From Actinomycetota bacterium (GTDB taxonomy: Bacteria > Actinomycetota > Actinomycetes > Mycobacteriales > Mycobacteriaceae): a DNA stretch of 64,000 bases. This document shows, piece after piece, positions 25,254 through 33,999 of the stretch (positions are counted from its first letter, which is position 1; each line of letters begins with the position of its first letter). Made by a program: the position numbers and the translations under genes. The notes beneath the pieces are model-generated. The model saw nothing but the letters and a program-made list of their open reading frames with translations. It ran no database searches and was not told the DNA's origin. Where the stretch lies: positions 60,735-124,734 of the forward strand of contig JAFDWN010000036.1 in assembly GCA_018268465.1 (NCBI GenBank). The letters run 5' to 3'.

Positions 25254-25329
25254 GGCGCCGCCCGGATGCCGCAACGAGGGTCCGTCGACAGATCAAAGCC
25301 GTCCGTACCCAACCGATTTCAGCGCGACG

Positions 25330-25581
25330 TCAGGGTGACGGCTGCCCGCCCCGGCGCAGCCGCGCCACCCCCAGCACACCCAGCACACCCGCCGCGGTGG
25401 CCAGCAGGAATGCCAGCGCCAGCAACGGTTGGGAGTACACCACCGATATCGTCGACGGCTCGCCGGGCAGGATCGGCCCGACCGCGACCACCGACCTGGC
25501 GGCCATCCAGCTCGCCGCGCATCCGCCCGCGAAGGCCAGCGCAAGCAGCAGTTCGACCGCGGCGCGGCGCCGGTTCCTCAC
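25330..25581 (-). CDS. Small two-helix membrane protein
   Basis: An 83-residue protein with two transmembrane helices (AVELLLALAFAGGCAASWMAA and PLLALAFLLATAAGVLGVLGV) and short basic ends. GTG 25581 overlaps the upstream stop (GTGA, 25578-25581). It is the last of four small membrane proteins trailing hemB and probably matches Rv0514. Function unknown; the constant association with the hem operon in mycobacteria is positional evidence only. Confidence 0.75.
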   Translation of the reverse strand: MRNRRRAAVELLLALAFAGGCAASWMAARSVVAVGPILPGEPSTISVVYSQPLLALAFLLATAAGVLGVLGVARLRRGGQPSP

Positions 25582-26054
25582 GACGCCCGCCCGTCGAGGA
25601 CTTCGACCAGCGCCGCGCGCAGCTCCCGATGCCGGCGCGCCCACGCCTGAGCGGTGCGGCCGTTGGTCAGTCGCAGCCCGATGCCGGTGCGCCCCTTGGG
25701 AACCCCGCTGAGCTCACCCAGCGCCCGGGCCGACTGCCACGTGGGCTTCTCGGATCCCTCCGGCGCGGGATAGATGCGCACGATCTCCTCGGTCCGGATG
25801 GTCTCCGCACCCTGCCGCAACGCCTCGGGGGTCAACTCCACCGACGTGTGCATGCGCGCCGCCTTCACCTGCACGGCCAGGAAACCCGACACCAGCACCA
25901 GGATGATCGACGGCACCAGCGGCTGCAGCCCGTACCCGACCGACATCTGGATCAGCGTCATCGCGCCCGCCGACGCCGGACCGACGAGAACCCACGCCCA
26001 ACTCGCCCCGGGCTCACGGAACAGCACCGTCGCCGGCGCGCTCGCCGCACTCAC
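25578..26054 (-). CDS. Membrane protein with cytoplasmic domain, function unknown
   Basis: About 158 residues from GTG 26054. Two hydrophobic helices (WAWVLVGPASAGAMTLIQM and LVPSIILVLVSGFLAVQV) precede a beta-rich C-terminal part with RTEEIVRIYP, GRTGIGLRLTNGR and HRELRAALVEVL. That pattern resembles a PH-like domain following a membrane hairpin, as in DUF3093-type actinobacterial proteins, but the match is loose. It overlaps the following gene by 4 bp. The start is uncertain because upstream in-frame codons exist. Confidence 0.65.
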   Translation of the reverse strand: MSAASAPATVLFREPGASWAWVLVGPASAGAMTLIQMSVGYGLQPLVPSIILVLVSGFLAVQVKAARMHTSVELTPEALRQGAETIRTEEIVRIYPAPEGSEKPTWQSARALGELSGVPKGRTGIGLRLTNGRTAQAWARRHRELRAALVEVLDGRAS

Positions 26055-26073
26055 CGGCGATCCGCCCGCACGG

Positions 26074-26520
26074 TCATCGCGCCCGCTCGTGATACCAGGC
26101 ACCGGCCGCGGGCCGCGTCCACAGCACGACGCTGACGAGGATCGGCACCAATGCCAGCAGCACCACGGCCTGGGCAACGCCCGCCAGCACTGCGATCACC
26201 CCCAGCACCGCGACGGTCGCCAGCGCCAAGGCAAGCAGGGCGCGCCGGTACCTGGGATCACCGCGACGCGCGCGCCCGCCCAGGAATGCCAGGGCCCCGC
26301 CGGCCAGGATCGCACCCACGCCCATACCGCGGTACACGACGAGGTACGTGCGCACCCGGTCGTCGTCCACCGACGACGTGATGGCGCGGCGCGCGGCGTC
26401 GAAAGTGACGGTGGTGGCGAGCAGACCGCCGAGGATCAGCATCACCGCACCGGCGAGCAGCACCCAGAAGGCGACGTCGACGATTCGGGGCCGGGGCGAC
26501 GGCGACGGCGTTGCGGTCAT
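26074..26520 (-). CDS. Four-helix membrane protein, function unknown
   Basis: A 148-residue protein with four hydrophobic segments (VAFWVLLAGAVMLILGGLLA, VGAILAGGALAFLGG, ALLALALATVAVLGVIAVLAG and VVLLALVPILVSVVLW). A short loop TTVTFDAARRAITSSVDDDRVR lies between helices 1 and 2. It is similar in plan to the adjacent 135-residue protein, so the two may be ancient paralogues. It lies 20 bp after that gene in the same transcript as hemB. Confidence 0.7.
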   Translation of the reverse strand: MTATPSPSPRPRIVDVAFWVLLAGAVMLILGGLLATTVTFDAARRAITSSVDDDRVRTYLVVYRGMGVGAILAGGALAFLGGRARRGDPRYRRALLALALATVAVLGVIAVLAGVAQAVVLLALVPILVSVVLWTRPAAGAWYHERAR

Positions 26521-26540
26521 GGTCGGGCCAGCCTAACGCG

Positions 26541-26948
26541 TCAACGGGTGAAGAAATCGTGCGCGTCCTTGCGGTGCAGCAGGTAGATCCCGCCCAGGAT
26601 CAGCACCGAACCGACGATCGCGGCCGCGGCATACACGAATGCGGCGGCGGCATAACGGTCGGCGGTGAACAGGCTCGTCGCGGTGTACACGACCGACGCG
26701 AAACCGCCGCCGGTGAGCAGGGTCCTGGCCCATCGGTAGCCGTGCCGCATGAGGATCATGAACGTCACCACCAGTGCGACGACCACCACCAGGAACACCG
26801 CCGAAAGTGCGTAGACGACCGCGGGTGTGCCCCGCTGCGATGTGACCAGGTCCACGCAGTACGCGATCACCATCAGCGGCAACCCCACCACCCACAGCCA
26901 GAAGCCGGTGTCGACGTCGGGCGGCCGGGTCTGCTGCTGGTCGGTCAC
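26541..26948 (-). CDS. Four-helix membrane protein in the hem operon
   Basis: A 135-residue protein with four hydrophobic helices, the first being FWLWVVGLPLMVIAYCVDL and the last IVGSVLILGGIYLLHRKDA. The GTG start overlaps the hemB stop (GTGA, 26945-26948), so translation is coupled to hemB. It has no recognisable catalytic motif. Position suggests equivalence to the membrane protein gene Rv0513 or its neighbour. A role in heme or porphyrin handling is possible but unsupported. Confidence 0.72.
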   Translation of the reverse strand: MTDQQQTRPPDVDTGFWLWVVGLPLMVIAYCVDLVTSQRGTPAVVYALSAVFLVVVVALVVTFMILMRHGYRWARTLLTGGGFASVVYTATSLFTADRYAAAAFVYAAAAIVGSVLILGGIYLLHRKDAHDFFTR

Positions 26949-27922
26949 GCCAGCCAGCCGGCGACGTCGGCGGCCCAGTAGGTCAGCACGATGTCGGCGC
27001 CGGCCCGGCGGATACTCGTCAGCGTCTCCAGCGCGACGGTCGGGCCGTCGATCCAGCCGTTGGCGGCGGCAGCGGTGATCATCGCGTACTCGCCGGAAAC
27101 CTGGTAGGCGGCGACGGGCACCGGGGAGTGTTCGGCGGCCGAGCGGACCACGTCGAGATACGCCATGGCCGGCTTCACCATCACCATGTCGGCGCCCTCG
27201 TCGATATCCAGCAGCACCTCGTGCAGCGCCTCGCGGGCATTGCCCGGATCCTGCTGGTAGGTGCGGCGGTCACCACGCAGACTCGATCCCACCGCTTCCC
27301 GGAACGGGCCGTAGAACCCAGAGGCGAATTTGGCGGCGTAGGCCAGGATGGCGACGTCGGCATGACCCGCCGCGTCCAGACCGTCCCGGATGGCGGCCAC
27401 CTGACCGTCCATCATCCCGCTGGGCCCGACCACATGCGCACCGGCTTCGGCTTGTGCCACAGCCAGTTCCACATACCGGGCGTTGGTGGCGTCATTGTCG
27501 ACCCTGCCGGCGCCGTCGAGCACGCCGCAGTGGCCGTGGTCGGTGAACTCGTCGAGGCAGGTGTCGGCCATCAGCACAGTCGCGGTCCCGAGGTCGTCGG
27601 CCAGATCACGCAGCGCGACGTTGAGGATGCCGTCGGGGGCGACGCCGACCGATCCGGATGCGTCCTTGTCCTCCCCGCGCGGGACACCGAACAACATCAA
27701 GCCGCCGACGCCCGCGGCGACCGCGTCCGCGGCCGCGCGGCGCAGCGAGTCGCGGGTGTGCTGAACCACCCCGGGCATGGAGCTGATCGGCGTGGGTGCG
27801 TCGATGCCGTCGGCGACGAACATCGGCAGCACCAGGTGTCGCGGCTCCAGCGTGGTCTGGGCGACCAGACGCCGCATCGCCGGCGTCGTGCGCAGCCGCC
27901 GCGGGCGGTGGCGTGGAAACAC
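26945..27922 (-). CDS. hemB: Delta-aminolevulinic acid dehydratase (porphobilinogen synthase)
   Basis: A 325-residue TIM-barrel enzyme that joins two 5-aminolevulinates to porphobilinogen. The two active-site lysines are in LAYAAKFASGFYGPF and MVMVKPAMAYLD. The metal site reads DTCLDEFTDHGHCG: the first and third cysteines of the zinc type are kept but the middle one is Asp, an intermediate between zinc and magnesium forms. GTG 27922 gives the family start FPRHRPRRLR. It follows hemD by 17 bp and is overlapped by the membrane protein gene. Corresponds to Rv0512. Confidence 0.95.
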   Translation of the reverse strand: MFPRHRPRRLRTTPAMRRLVAQTTLEPRHLVLPMFVADGIDAPTPISSMPGVVQHTRDSLRRAAADAVAAGVGGLMLFGVPRGEDKDASGSVGVAPDGILNVALRDLADDLGTATVLMADTCLDEFTDHGHCGVLDGAGRVDNDATNARYVELAVAQAEAGAHVVGPSGMMDGQVAAIRDGLDAAGHADVAILAYAAKFASGFYGPFREAVGSSLRGDRRTYQQDPGNAREALHEVLLDIDEGADMVMVKPAMAYLDVVRSAAEHSPVPVAAYQVSGEYAMITAAAANGWIDGPTVALETLTSIRRAGADIVLTYWAADVAGWLA

Positions 27923-27939
27923 TCGCGGATCCCCCGGCG

Positions 27940-29607
27940 CTACCGGCGGCGGCTCTTCTTGCGCGGCGGAGGCAGCGCGCCCTCCGCCCGCAGCCGAGCG
28001 GCGTGCTCGGCCAGCGCCTCCACCAGCGGTCCGACCGCGGCCACCTCGGGCTGCACGTCGACACGCAGCCCGAACTCCGCCGCCGTCTCGGCCGTCTTGG
28101 GACCGATGCAGGCGACGATGGTCCGCGCGTGCGGCTTGCCGGCGATACCCACCAGGTTGCGCACCGTCGAACTCGACGTGAAGCACACCGCGTCGAATCC
28201 GCCGGTCTTGATCATCTCGCGGGTATGCGCGGCCGGCGGCGCGGCGCGCACGGTGCGGTAGGCGGTGACGTCCTCGATCTCCCAGCCGCGTTCCCGCAGA
28301 CCTTCGGCAAGCGTTTCGGTGGCGATGTCCGCGCGGGGCAGCAGCACCCGGTTGACCGGGTCGAAGATGTCGTCGAATGGCGGGAACTCGTCGAGCAGCC
28401 CCAGCGAGGACTGCTCACCCGACGGCACCAGCTCCGGGTTGATCCCGAATGCCCGCACCCGGTCGGCCGTGGCCTGTCCGACGCACGCGATCTTCACGCC
28501 GGAGAACGCGCGGGCGTCCAGGCCGAATTCGTTGAACTTGTCCCACACGGCCCGCACGGCGTTGGTGGAGGTGAACACCACCCACTGGAAGCGACCGTCC
28601 ACCAGTCCCTTGACCGCACGCTCCATCTGCGCAGGGCTGCGCGGGGGCTCGACGGCGATGGTCGGCACCTCGATCGGCAGGGCCCCGTGGCCGACCAGCT
28701 TGTCGCTCATCTCGCCGGCCTGGTCCTTGGTGCGCGGCACCAGCACCGTCCAGCCGTACAGCGCGCGGCTCTCCCACCAGTTCAGCTTGGCGCGGTTGGC
28801 CACCGTCTTGCCGATGGTCACCACGAGCGGCCCGGCGGGTTCACCGGCGGCGCCGAGCGCGTTCTTGTCCGTCAGCCCGCTCAGCGTGGTCTCCAGCGAC
28901 TTCTGCTGGCAGGTGGTGCCGTGCTCGGTGACCACACACGCGGTGGTGTCGGCCAGGCCGTACTCGATCAGCGTGCGGGCGGCATCGGGCAGATGCGAGG
29001 CCGTGGCGCGCAGGATCAGCGGCCCGGGCGCGGCGGCCAGCGCCGCCCAGTCGACGTCACCGCGAACGTCGGCCACGGTGTGTGACGACCCGAGCGGCAA
29101 CCCGCCGTAGGCCGGCACGGCGGTGGTGTCGGGCAGGCCGGGCACCACTTCGAAGTTCAGGTGGGTCTTCGACAGCGCGGTCACCTCGGTGATCACCGCA
29201 TCGACCGACAGCGGGTCGCCGGCCACCAGCCGCACCACGTCGGCGCCGGTACGCGCCTCGGCGGCCAGGGTCTTGGCCACCTCGGCCGGATCGCCCAGCG
29301 CGGGCCGGACGTCGGGACCGCCGGGAATGGTCGGTGCCGCGGTGTTGTCCGCGTCGGGATCGCCGGCGTCCCCCTTGGCCGCGACGTCCGGCAGCGGGCC
29401 GGACGGCGGCGGCAGGGCGGTGCCCACCAGCGCCAGCACGGCCTCGGGCACGTCGGGGTCGGTGAAGACGAGCGCGGCGTGGGCGAGTACGGTGCGCGCC
29501 CGCGTCGTCAACAGGCCCGGGTCACCGGGACCCGCGCCAACGAACGTGATGCGGCCGGGCTTCGGCTTGCGCCCCCGCCCGCTCTCTTGCCGAGTCATCT
29601 CTGTCAC
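27940..29607 (-). CDS. hemD: Fused SUMT-like methyltransferase / uroporphyrinogen-III synthase
   Basis: A 555-residue fusion. The N-terminal part (about 17-265) has the tetrapyrrole methyltransferase fold (FVGAGPGDPGLLTTRA, then VVPGLPDTTAVPAYGG), with a roughly 50-residue Pro/Asp-rich insert. Its GDP box is VVRLVAGDPLSVDAV rather than the usual GGDPFxFGRG, so activity is doubtful. The C-terminal part (about 280-535) is uroporphyrinogen-III synthase (VLVPRTKDQAGEMS, FTSTNAVRAVWDKF, FTSSSTVRNLVG). It closes hydroxymethylbilane to uroporphyrinogen III. It ends in a basic RKKSRRR tail. Corresponds to Rv0511. Confidence 0.92.
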   Translation of the reverse strand: MTEMTRQESGRGRKPKPGRITFVGAGPGDPGLLTTRARTVLAHAALVFTDPDVPEAVLALVGTALPPPSGPLPDVAAKGDAGDPDADNTAAPTIPGGPDVRPALGDPAEVAKTLAAEARTGADVVRLVAGDPLSVDAVITEVTALSKTHLNFEVVPGLPDTTAVPAYGGLPLGSSHTVADVRGDVDWAALAAAPGPLILRATASHLPDAARTLIEYGLADTTACVVTEHGTTCQQKSLETTLSGLTDKNALGAAGEPAGPLVVTIGKTVANRAKLNWWESRALYGWTVLVPRTKDQAGEMSDKLVGHGALPIEVPTIAVEPPRSPAQMERAVKGLVDGRFQWVVFTSTNAVRAVWDKFNEFGLDARAFSGVKIACVGQATADRVRAFGINPELVPSGEQSSLGLLDEFPPFDDIFDPVNRVLLPRADIATETLAEGLRERGWEIEDVTAYRTVRAAPPAAHTREMIKTGGFDAVCFTSSSTVRNLVGIAGKPHARTIVACIGPKTAETAAEFGLRVDVQPEVAAVGPLVEALAEHAARLRAEGALPPPRKKSRRR

Positions 29608-29649
29608 TCCGCTCCACCAGCTCAGTGCCTAGTTGCACTCGTCACGCGG

Positions 29650-30591
29650 TCACCCGCGCTCAGCGCGCGTGCGATCCGGCATGAGGTCACGTGCACCCAG
29701 GTCGAACAACTCCGCGGCCACCGAGATACCGAGCTCTCGGGCCCGCTCCGGTGTTCCGATCCCGGACGCACGGATCACGTCGGATCCGTCCACCGCCGCC
29801 ACGCAGCCGCGTAGCGACAGCTCCTCGAAGACACGACCGTCCTCATCGATCGACTCGACCACCTCGGCGATCGCGCCCACCGGTGCGGAACATCCCGCCT
29901 CCAGTTCGGCCAGCAGGGCTCGCTCCGCGGTGACCGCGGCCCGGCTGTCGGCGTCGTCCAACTCCGCCAACACATCCGCCAGACCGGTGTCACCGCTGCG
30001 ACACTCGACCGCAAGCGCCCCCTGCGCCGGCGCCGGCAACATCTGTACCGGCTCCAGCGTCTCGGTGACTGCGTCGAGGCGTCCGATGCGGGCCAAGCCC
30101 GCCCGGGCCACCACGACGGCGTCGAGATCGCCGCTGCTTACCCTGTTCAACCTGGTATCTAGGTTGCCTCGTAGGGGGCGGATTTCCAAACCGAGACCCA
30201 GTGCTCTAAGCTGTGCGGCCCGTCGCGGGCTCGACGTACCGATCACGGACCCGGCCGGCAATTCGCCCAGCACGAGTCCGTCCCTGGCCACCAGGGCGTC
30301 GCGGACGTCCGCGCGGGGCGGAATGGCGGCGATGACGAACCGCGGGTCGGCAGCGGTGGGCAGATCCTTGTACGAGTGCACGGCCATGTCGACGAGGCCG
30401 TCGTGGATCGCCTCGCGCAGCGCGGCGGTGAAAACCCCGATCCCGATCTCCTCGATCGGTTTGCTGGAACGGTCGCCGTCGGTCGCGATGATGACCAGTT
30501 CGGCGGGGTGGCCACGGGAGATCAGGGCGTCCATGACGAGGCCGGCCTGCGTCGTCGCCAACAGGCTGCCCCGGGTGCCGATCCGGATCAC
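29650..30591 (-). CDS. hemC: Hydroxymethylbilane synthase (porphobilinogen deaminase)
   Basis: A protein of about 313 residues that polymerises four porphobilinogens. Family blocks are [51 protein letters not shown] and [14 protein letters not shown]; the dipyrromethane cofactor Cys is in [14 protein letters not shown] 30591 is preferred, with TGGGGAC upstream and the expected family N-terminus. In-frame TTG 30612 and GTG 30606 would add 7 or 5 residues. It lies between hemA and hemD in the operon. Corresponds to Rv0510. Confidence 0.95.
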   Translation of the reverse strand: MIRIGTRGSLLATTQAGLVMDALISRGHPAELVIIATDGDRSSKPIEEIGIGVFTAALREAIHDGLVDMAVHSYKDLPTAADPRFVIAAIPPRADVRDALVARDGLVLGELPAGSVIGTSSPRRAAQLRALGLGLEIRPLRGNLDTRLNRVSSGDLDAVVVARAGLARIGRLDAVTETLEPVQMLPAPAQGALAVECRSGDTGLADVLAELDDADSRAAVTAERALLAELEAGCSAPVGAIAEVVESIDEDGRVFEELSLRGCVAAVDGSDVIRASGIGTPERARELGISVAAELFDLGARDLMPDRTRAERG

Positions 30592-30615
30592 CGTGTCCCC
30601 AGCCACCGGCAAGCT

Positions 30616-31980
30616 CTACTCACTCTTATCGAGATCGGTTGCCACCAAAGGCAATTCGCCTGCGGCGACAGCATCGACCGCCTGCGGGTCGAGTTCGAAC
30701 AGCTCACGCAACGCCTCGGCGTAGCTATCGCCGCCCGGCGCGCTGGCGAGCTGTTTGACCCGCACGGTCGGGGCGTGCAGCAGCTTGTCGACCACCCGGC
30801 GGACGGTTTTGGCCACCTCGTCGCGGTGTGCCGCATCCAGCTCGGGCAGGCGGTTGTCCAGCCGCAGCAGCTCCGCCTCGACCACGTCGGCGGCCCGTTG
30901 CCGCAACGCCGTGACCGTCGGGGTGACCTCGGCCATCCGCTGCCCGGTCAGGTAGGCGGCAACCTCCGCGGCCACGATCGTGCGGGCGGCCTCGGCATCC
31001 GATGCGGCCGCCCGGGCCGACGGCTCCCGCTGGATGCGGTCCATGTCGACGACGTACACGCCGGGCAGTCCGGCGATCGCGGGGTCGACGTCGCGGGGCA
31101 TCCCGAGGTCGCAGATGACCAGCTGGTGCTGCTCGGAGCGGCCCGCCAGCGCTCGGTGCACGTCGGCGAGGGAGACCACCGGCCGCACCGCCCCGGTGGA
31201 ACACACCACCACGTCGGCGTCGGCCAGTACGGCCGCCATGTGGTCCAGCGCGTGCGCGTCGGCCCGCACACCCTGTTCGCGCAGGTTGTGCGCGAGCCGG
31301 CGGGCGCGGGGCAGCGACCGGTTCACCACGTGCACATTGGCGACCCCCGCCCGTACCAGGTGTTTGCCGGCCAGAGCGCCCATCGAACCCGCACCGACCA
31401 CCACGGCGGTGGCGCCGGCCAGACCGGCGGCGGGGCAGCCGCGGGGCGCCAGCTTCGTCTCGGCCATGCCCAGCGCGACGGACACCACCGAGGCGCCGGC
31501 GGCGTCGATTCCCGTCTCGGCGTGCACGCGTTTGCCGACCGACAGTGCGCGCTGCGCGAGTTCGTGCAGGGTGCGCCCGACGGTGTGGTTGGCCTCGGCC
31601 GCGGCGTAGGCACGGCGGACCTGGCCGAGGACCTGCCGTTCGCCGATCACCGCCGAGTCCAGACCGGACGTGACCGCGAACAGATGCTCGACGGCGGCTT
31701 CCGCGTAGCGCACGTAGGCGTATTTCGTCAGGTCGTTCAGCGACATCCCGGAATGTTCGGAGAGCACCTGCCCGATCACCGACAGGCCGCCGTGGAACGC
31801 CTCGACGACCGCGTAGACCTCGACCCGGTTGCACGTCGAGAGCACCATCGCCTCGGTCACCAGGGAGGATTGCAGCACCTGGTCGACGATCTTGGCCTGA
31901 TCGGACTCGTCGGTACTCAACTGCTCGAGCACCGACACCGGCGCGCTGCGGTGTGAAACCCCGAAGAGGAGTACGCTCAC
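30616..31980 (-). CDS. hemA: Glutamyl-tRNA reductase
   Basis: A 454-residue enzyme that reduces glutamyl-tRNA to glutamate-1-semialdehyde, the first committed step of tetrapyrrole synthesis. The catalytic Cys50 is in [14 protein letters not shown], the tRNA/substrate region is [19 protein letters not shown], the NADPH site is [16 protein letters not shown], and [11 protein letters not shown] is typical. The C-terminal dimerisation helices are complete. It begins with GTG 31980 and heads hemA-hemC-hemD-hemB plus four membrane genes. Corresponds to Rv0509. Confidence 0.96.
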   Translation of the reverse strand: MSVLLFGVSHRSAPVSVLEQLSTDESDQAKIVDQVLQSSLVTEAMVLSTCNRVEVYAVVEAFHGGLSVIGQVLSEHSGMSLNDLTKYAYVRYAEAAVEHLFAVTSGLDSAVIGERQVLGQVRRAYAAAEANHTVGRTLHELAQRALSVGKRVHAETGIDAAGASVVSVALGMAETKLAPRGCPAAGLAGATAVVVGAGSMGALAGKHLVRAGVANVHVVNRSLPRARRLAHNLREQGVRADAHALDHMAAVLADADVVVCSTGAVRPVVSLADVHRALAGRSEQHQLVICDLGMPRDVDPAIAGLPGVYVVDMDRIQREPSARAAASDAEAARTIVAAEVAAYLTGQRMAEVTPTVTALRQRAADVVEAELLRLDNRLPELDAAHRDEVAKTVRRVVDKLLHAPTVRVKQLASAPGGDSYAEALRELFELDPQAVDAVAAGELPLVATDLDKSE

Positions 31981-32049
31981 GGCTCCATCACCACGTCAAA
32001 CAAGGTAATCGCTGTGCGGGTCGGCGACCAAATTGAGCCACGTGATGTA

Positions 32050-32376
32050 TCACTCGCCAGCACCGGCGAGGTCGGCCCGCAGTCGCGGCTCGTCCACCTC
32101 CCAGTAACTGTGCTCGGCCCCGTTCAGTAGCACCACCGGCAGCAGATCGCCGAACTGCGCGCGCAGGGCCGGCCGGCCTTCCGCCGCGGCGGCGTCGACG
32201 TCGACGAGGGTGAGAGCAAAGTCCAGTTCACCGGCCAGCCCGGCCAACTGGCGCGCCGCGGTCTCGCACAGGTGACACCCCGCACGTGTCAGCAATGTCA
32301 CCGCCGGCCGGTTCGGCGTCGCCGGCGCTGGCCCCGGCGCCGCTCCCGGCGGTGTCCCCGCACTCTGGTCGTCCAC
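32050..32376 (-). CDS. Glutaredoxin-like thioredoxin-fold protein
   Basis: A 108-residue protein. After a Pro/Ala-rich N-terminus of about 24 residues it has a glutaredoxin-type fold, LLTRAGCHLCETAARQ containing the CHLC redox pair, and a cis-Pro region LLPVVLLNG followed by YWEVDEPRL. This matches the DUF836 group of small redox proteins. It starts with GTG 32376, 70 bp upstream of hemA, and diverges from the HAD phosphatase gene with 38 bp between them. It corresponds to Rv0508. Confidence 0.85.
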   Translation of the reverse strand: MDDQSAGTPPGAAPGPAPATPNRPAVTLLTRAGCHLCETAARQLAGLAGELDFALTLVDVDAAAAEGRPALRAQFGDLLPVVLLNGAEHSYWEVDEPRLRADLAGAGE

Positions 32377-32414
32377 ACCGCCAGTATCCGCATCCGGTGC
32401 CCTACTGTTGATTC

Positions 32415-33341
32415 GTGTCCGATGACGGGGGTACGGAGGCCGACCTGGACAGCCTGGATCAGGTCCTCGCCGGGGAGGCGAGCGCGCAGGCCGCGGTGAC
32501 GGATCTGGCCGCCGACGTCACCGGGACCGCGGAGCCGGCCGCCGTCTCGCCGCCGCCGCCACCGCCGCCCGATCTCACCGCGGCCGCGTTCTTCGATGTC
32601 GACAACACCCTGGTGCACGGTTCGTCGCTGGTGCATTTCGCTCGCGGCCTGGCCGCGCGGGATTACTTCACCTACGGCGACCTGGGCCGGTTCATCTATG
32701 CGCAGGCCAAATTCCAGCTGACCGGGCGCGAGAACAGCGACGACGTCGCCGCCGGCCGACGCAAAGCGCTGGCGTTCATCGAGGGCCGCTCCACCGCGGA
32801 GCTGGTGGCGCTCGGTGAGGAGATCTACGACGAGATCATCGCCGACAAGATCTGGCCGGGCACCCGGGCATTGGCGCAGATGCATCTCGACGCGGGTCAG
32901 CAGGTGTGGCTGGTCACCGCCACCCCCTACGAGCTGGCCGCCACCATCGCCAAACGGCTGGGTCTGACGGGGGCGCTGGGGACGGTGGCCGAATCGGTGG
33001 ACGGCGTGTTCACCGGCAGGCTCGTCGGCGACATCCTGCACGGCAGCGGCAAGGCCCACGCGGTGCGTTCACTGGCGATTCGCGAAGGGCTCAACCTGCG
33101 CCGCTGCACGGCGTACTCCGACAGCTACAACGACGTGCCGATGCTCTCGCTGGTCGGCACCGCGGTGGCGATCAACCCCGACGGGGCGCTGCGCGACCTG
33201 GCCCGGGAGCGCGGGTGGGAGGTGCGTGATTTCCGCACCGCGCGCAAAGCCGCCCGGATCGGTGTTCCGTCGGCGCTGGCGCTGGGGGCGCTGGGCGGAG
33301 CGCTGGCGGCGGTGGTGTCGCACCGCCAGGGCGGGCGATGA
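32415..33341 (+). CDS. HAD-IB family hydrolase (SerB1-like)
   Basis: A 308-residue HAD-superfamily IB hydrolase. A disordered N-terminus with a run of prolines precedes motif [17 protein letters not shown], with the nucleophile Asp61. Motif II is [12 protein letters not shown], and motifs III/IV are HGSGKAHAV and [12 protein letters not shown]. The C-terminus has one hydrophobic segment ([15 protein letters not shown]). Relatives are annotated as SerB1, but the cap resembles broad HAD-IB enzymes acting on lipid or sugar phosphates, so phosphoserine specificity is not asserted. Corresponds to Rv0505c. Confidence 0.88.
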   Translation: MSDDGGTEADLDSLDQVLAGEASAQAAVTDLAADVTGTAEPAAVSPPPPPPPDLTAAAFFDVDNTLVHGSSLVHFARGLAARDYFTYGDLGRFIYAQAKFQLTGRENSDDVAAGRRKALAFIEGRSTAELVALGEEIYDEIIADKIWPGTRALAQMHLDAGQQVWLVTATPYELAATIAKRLGLTGALGTVAESVDGVFTGRLVGDILHGSGKAHAVRSLAIREGLNLRRCTAYSDSYNDVPMLSLVGTAVAINPDGALRDLARERGWEVRDFRTARKAARIGVPSALALGALGGALAAVVSHRQGGR

Positions 33342-33412
33342 GCGCTTGCGCCGCGATGAGCGCTTGCGCGAAGAGCCCTCGATGAAGAGCAGAGGGTTCC
33401 AATGAGCGCTTG
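33336..33412. repeat. Short direct repeats after the HAD gene
   Basis: CGATGAGCGCTTGCG occurs at 33336-33350 and 33354-33368 (18-bp period), and a third partial copy ATGAGCGCTTG lies at 33402-33412. A weak hairpin CCCTC (33376-33380) / GAGGG (33392-33396) sits between them. Such GAGCG-rich tails are common between mycobacterial genes. Their role is unclear. Confidence 0.6.
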
Positions 33413-33459
33413 ATAAGCTCGCGGCCCAATGCAGTTTTCACGTGGGAGCGCCTCCAGCC

Positions 33460-33999
33460 ATGGCCATCGCTGACGACATCATCGGAACGCACTACCGGTA
33501 CCCGGACTACTTCGAGGTCGACCGGGAGAAGATCCGCGAGTTCGCGCGTGCGGTCAAGGACGACCATCCCGCGCACTTCGACGAGGATGCGGCGCAGGAA
33601 TGCGGTTCCGACACGCTCATCGCATCGCTGACGTTCCTGGCGGTGGCGGGCCGGCGGGTGCAGCTGGAGATCTTCAACCAGTTCGACGTGCCGATCAACC
33701 TGGCGCGGGTGCTGCACCGCGACCAGAAGCTGATCTACCACCGCCCGATCGTGGCCGGCGACAAGTTGTTCTTCGATTCGTACCTGGACTCGGTGATCGA
33801 ATCCCACGGCACGGTGATCAGCGAAGTCCGCGCCGAGGTCACCGATGCCAACGGCGAACCCGTGATGACGAGCATCGTCACCATGCTCGGCGAGGCGACC
33901 CACCCCGGGGAAGCCGACGAGGTGAGTTCGCAGATCGCCGCGGCGCGCGACGCCGCGCTGGCCAAGTTCGTGGCCGGACAGAACGCCCCGAAGGGTTAG
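33460..33999 (+). CDS. MaoC/FAS1-type dehydratase-like hotdog protein (Rv0504c-like)
   Basis: A 179-residue single-hotdog protein. The N-terminus [31 protein letters not shown] matches the FAS1-like dehydratase N-terminal family that includes the HadA and HadC subunits of mycolic acid synthesis. The central part [20 protein letters not shown] is the typical hotdog strand region. The catalytic Asp/His pair belongs to HadB-type partners, so this alone may be a substrate-binding subunit. ATG 33460 is chosen. Its 3' end overlaps the convergent acyltransferase gene by 4 bp. Confidence 0.85.
   Translation: MAIADDIIGTHYRYPDYFEVDREKIREFARAVKDDHPAHFDEDAAQECGSDTLIASLTFLAVAGRRVQLEIFNQFDVPINLARVLHRDQKLIYHRPIVAGDKLFFDSYLDSVIESHGTVISEVRAEVTDANGEPVMTSIVTMLGEATHPGEADEVSSQIAAARDAALAKFVAGQNAPKG

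Noticed and set aside
25193-25329. Cobalamin riboswitch upstream of eutB
   Set aside because: The gap is only 137 bp and no B12-box sequence or typical long leader was found.
13198-25329. Integrative element or phage island with attachment sites
   Set aside because: No integrase, transposase, tRNA target or flanking direct repeat was seen in the interval.
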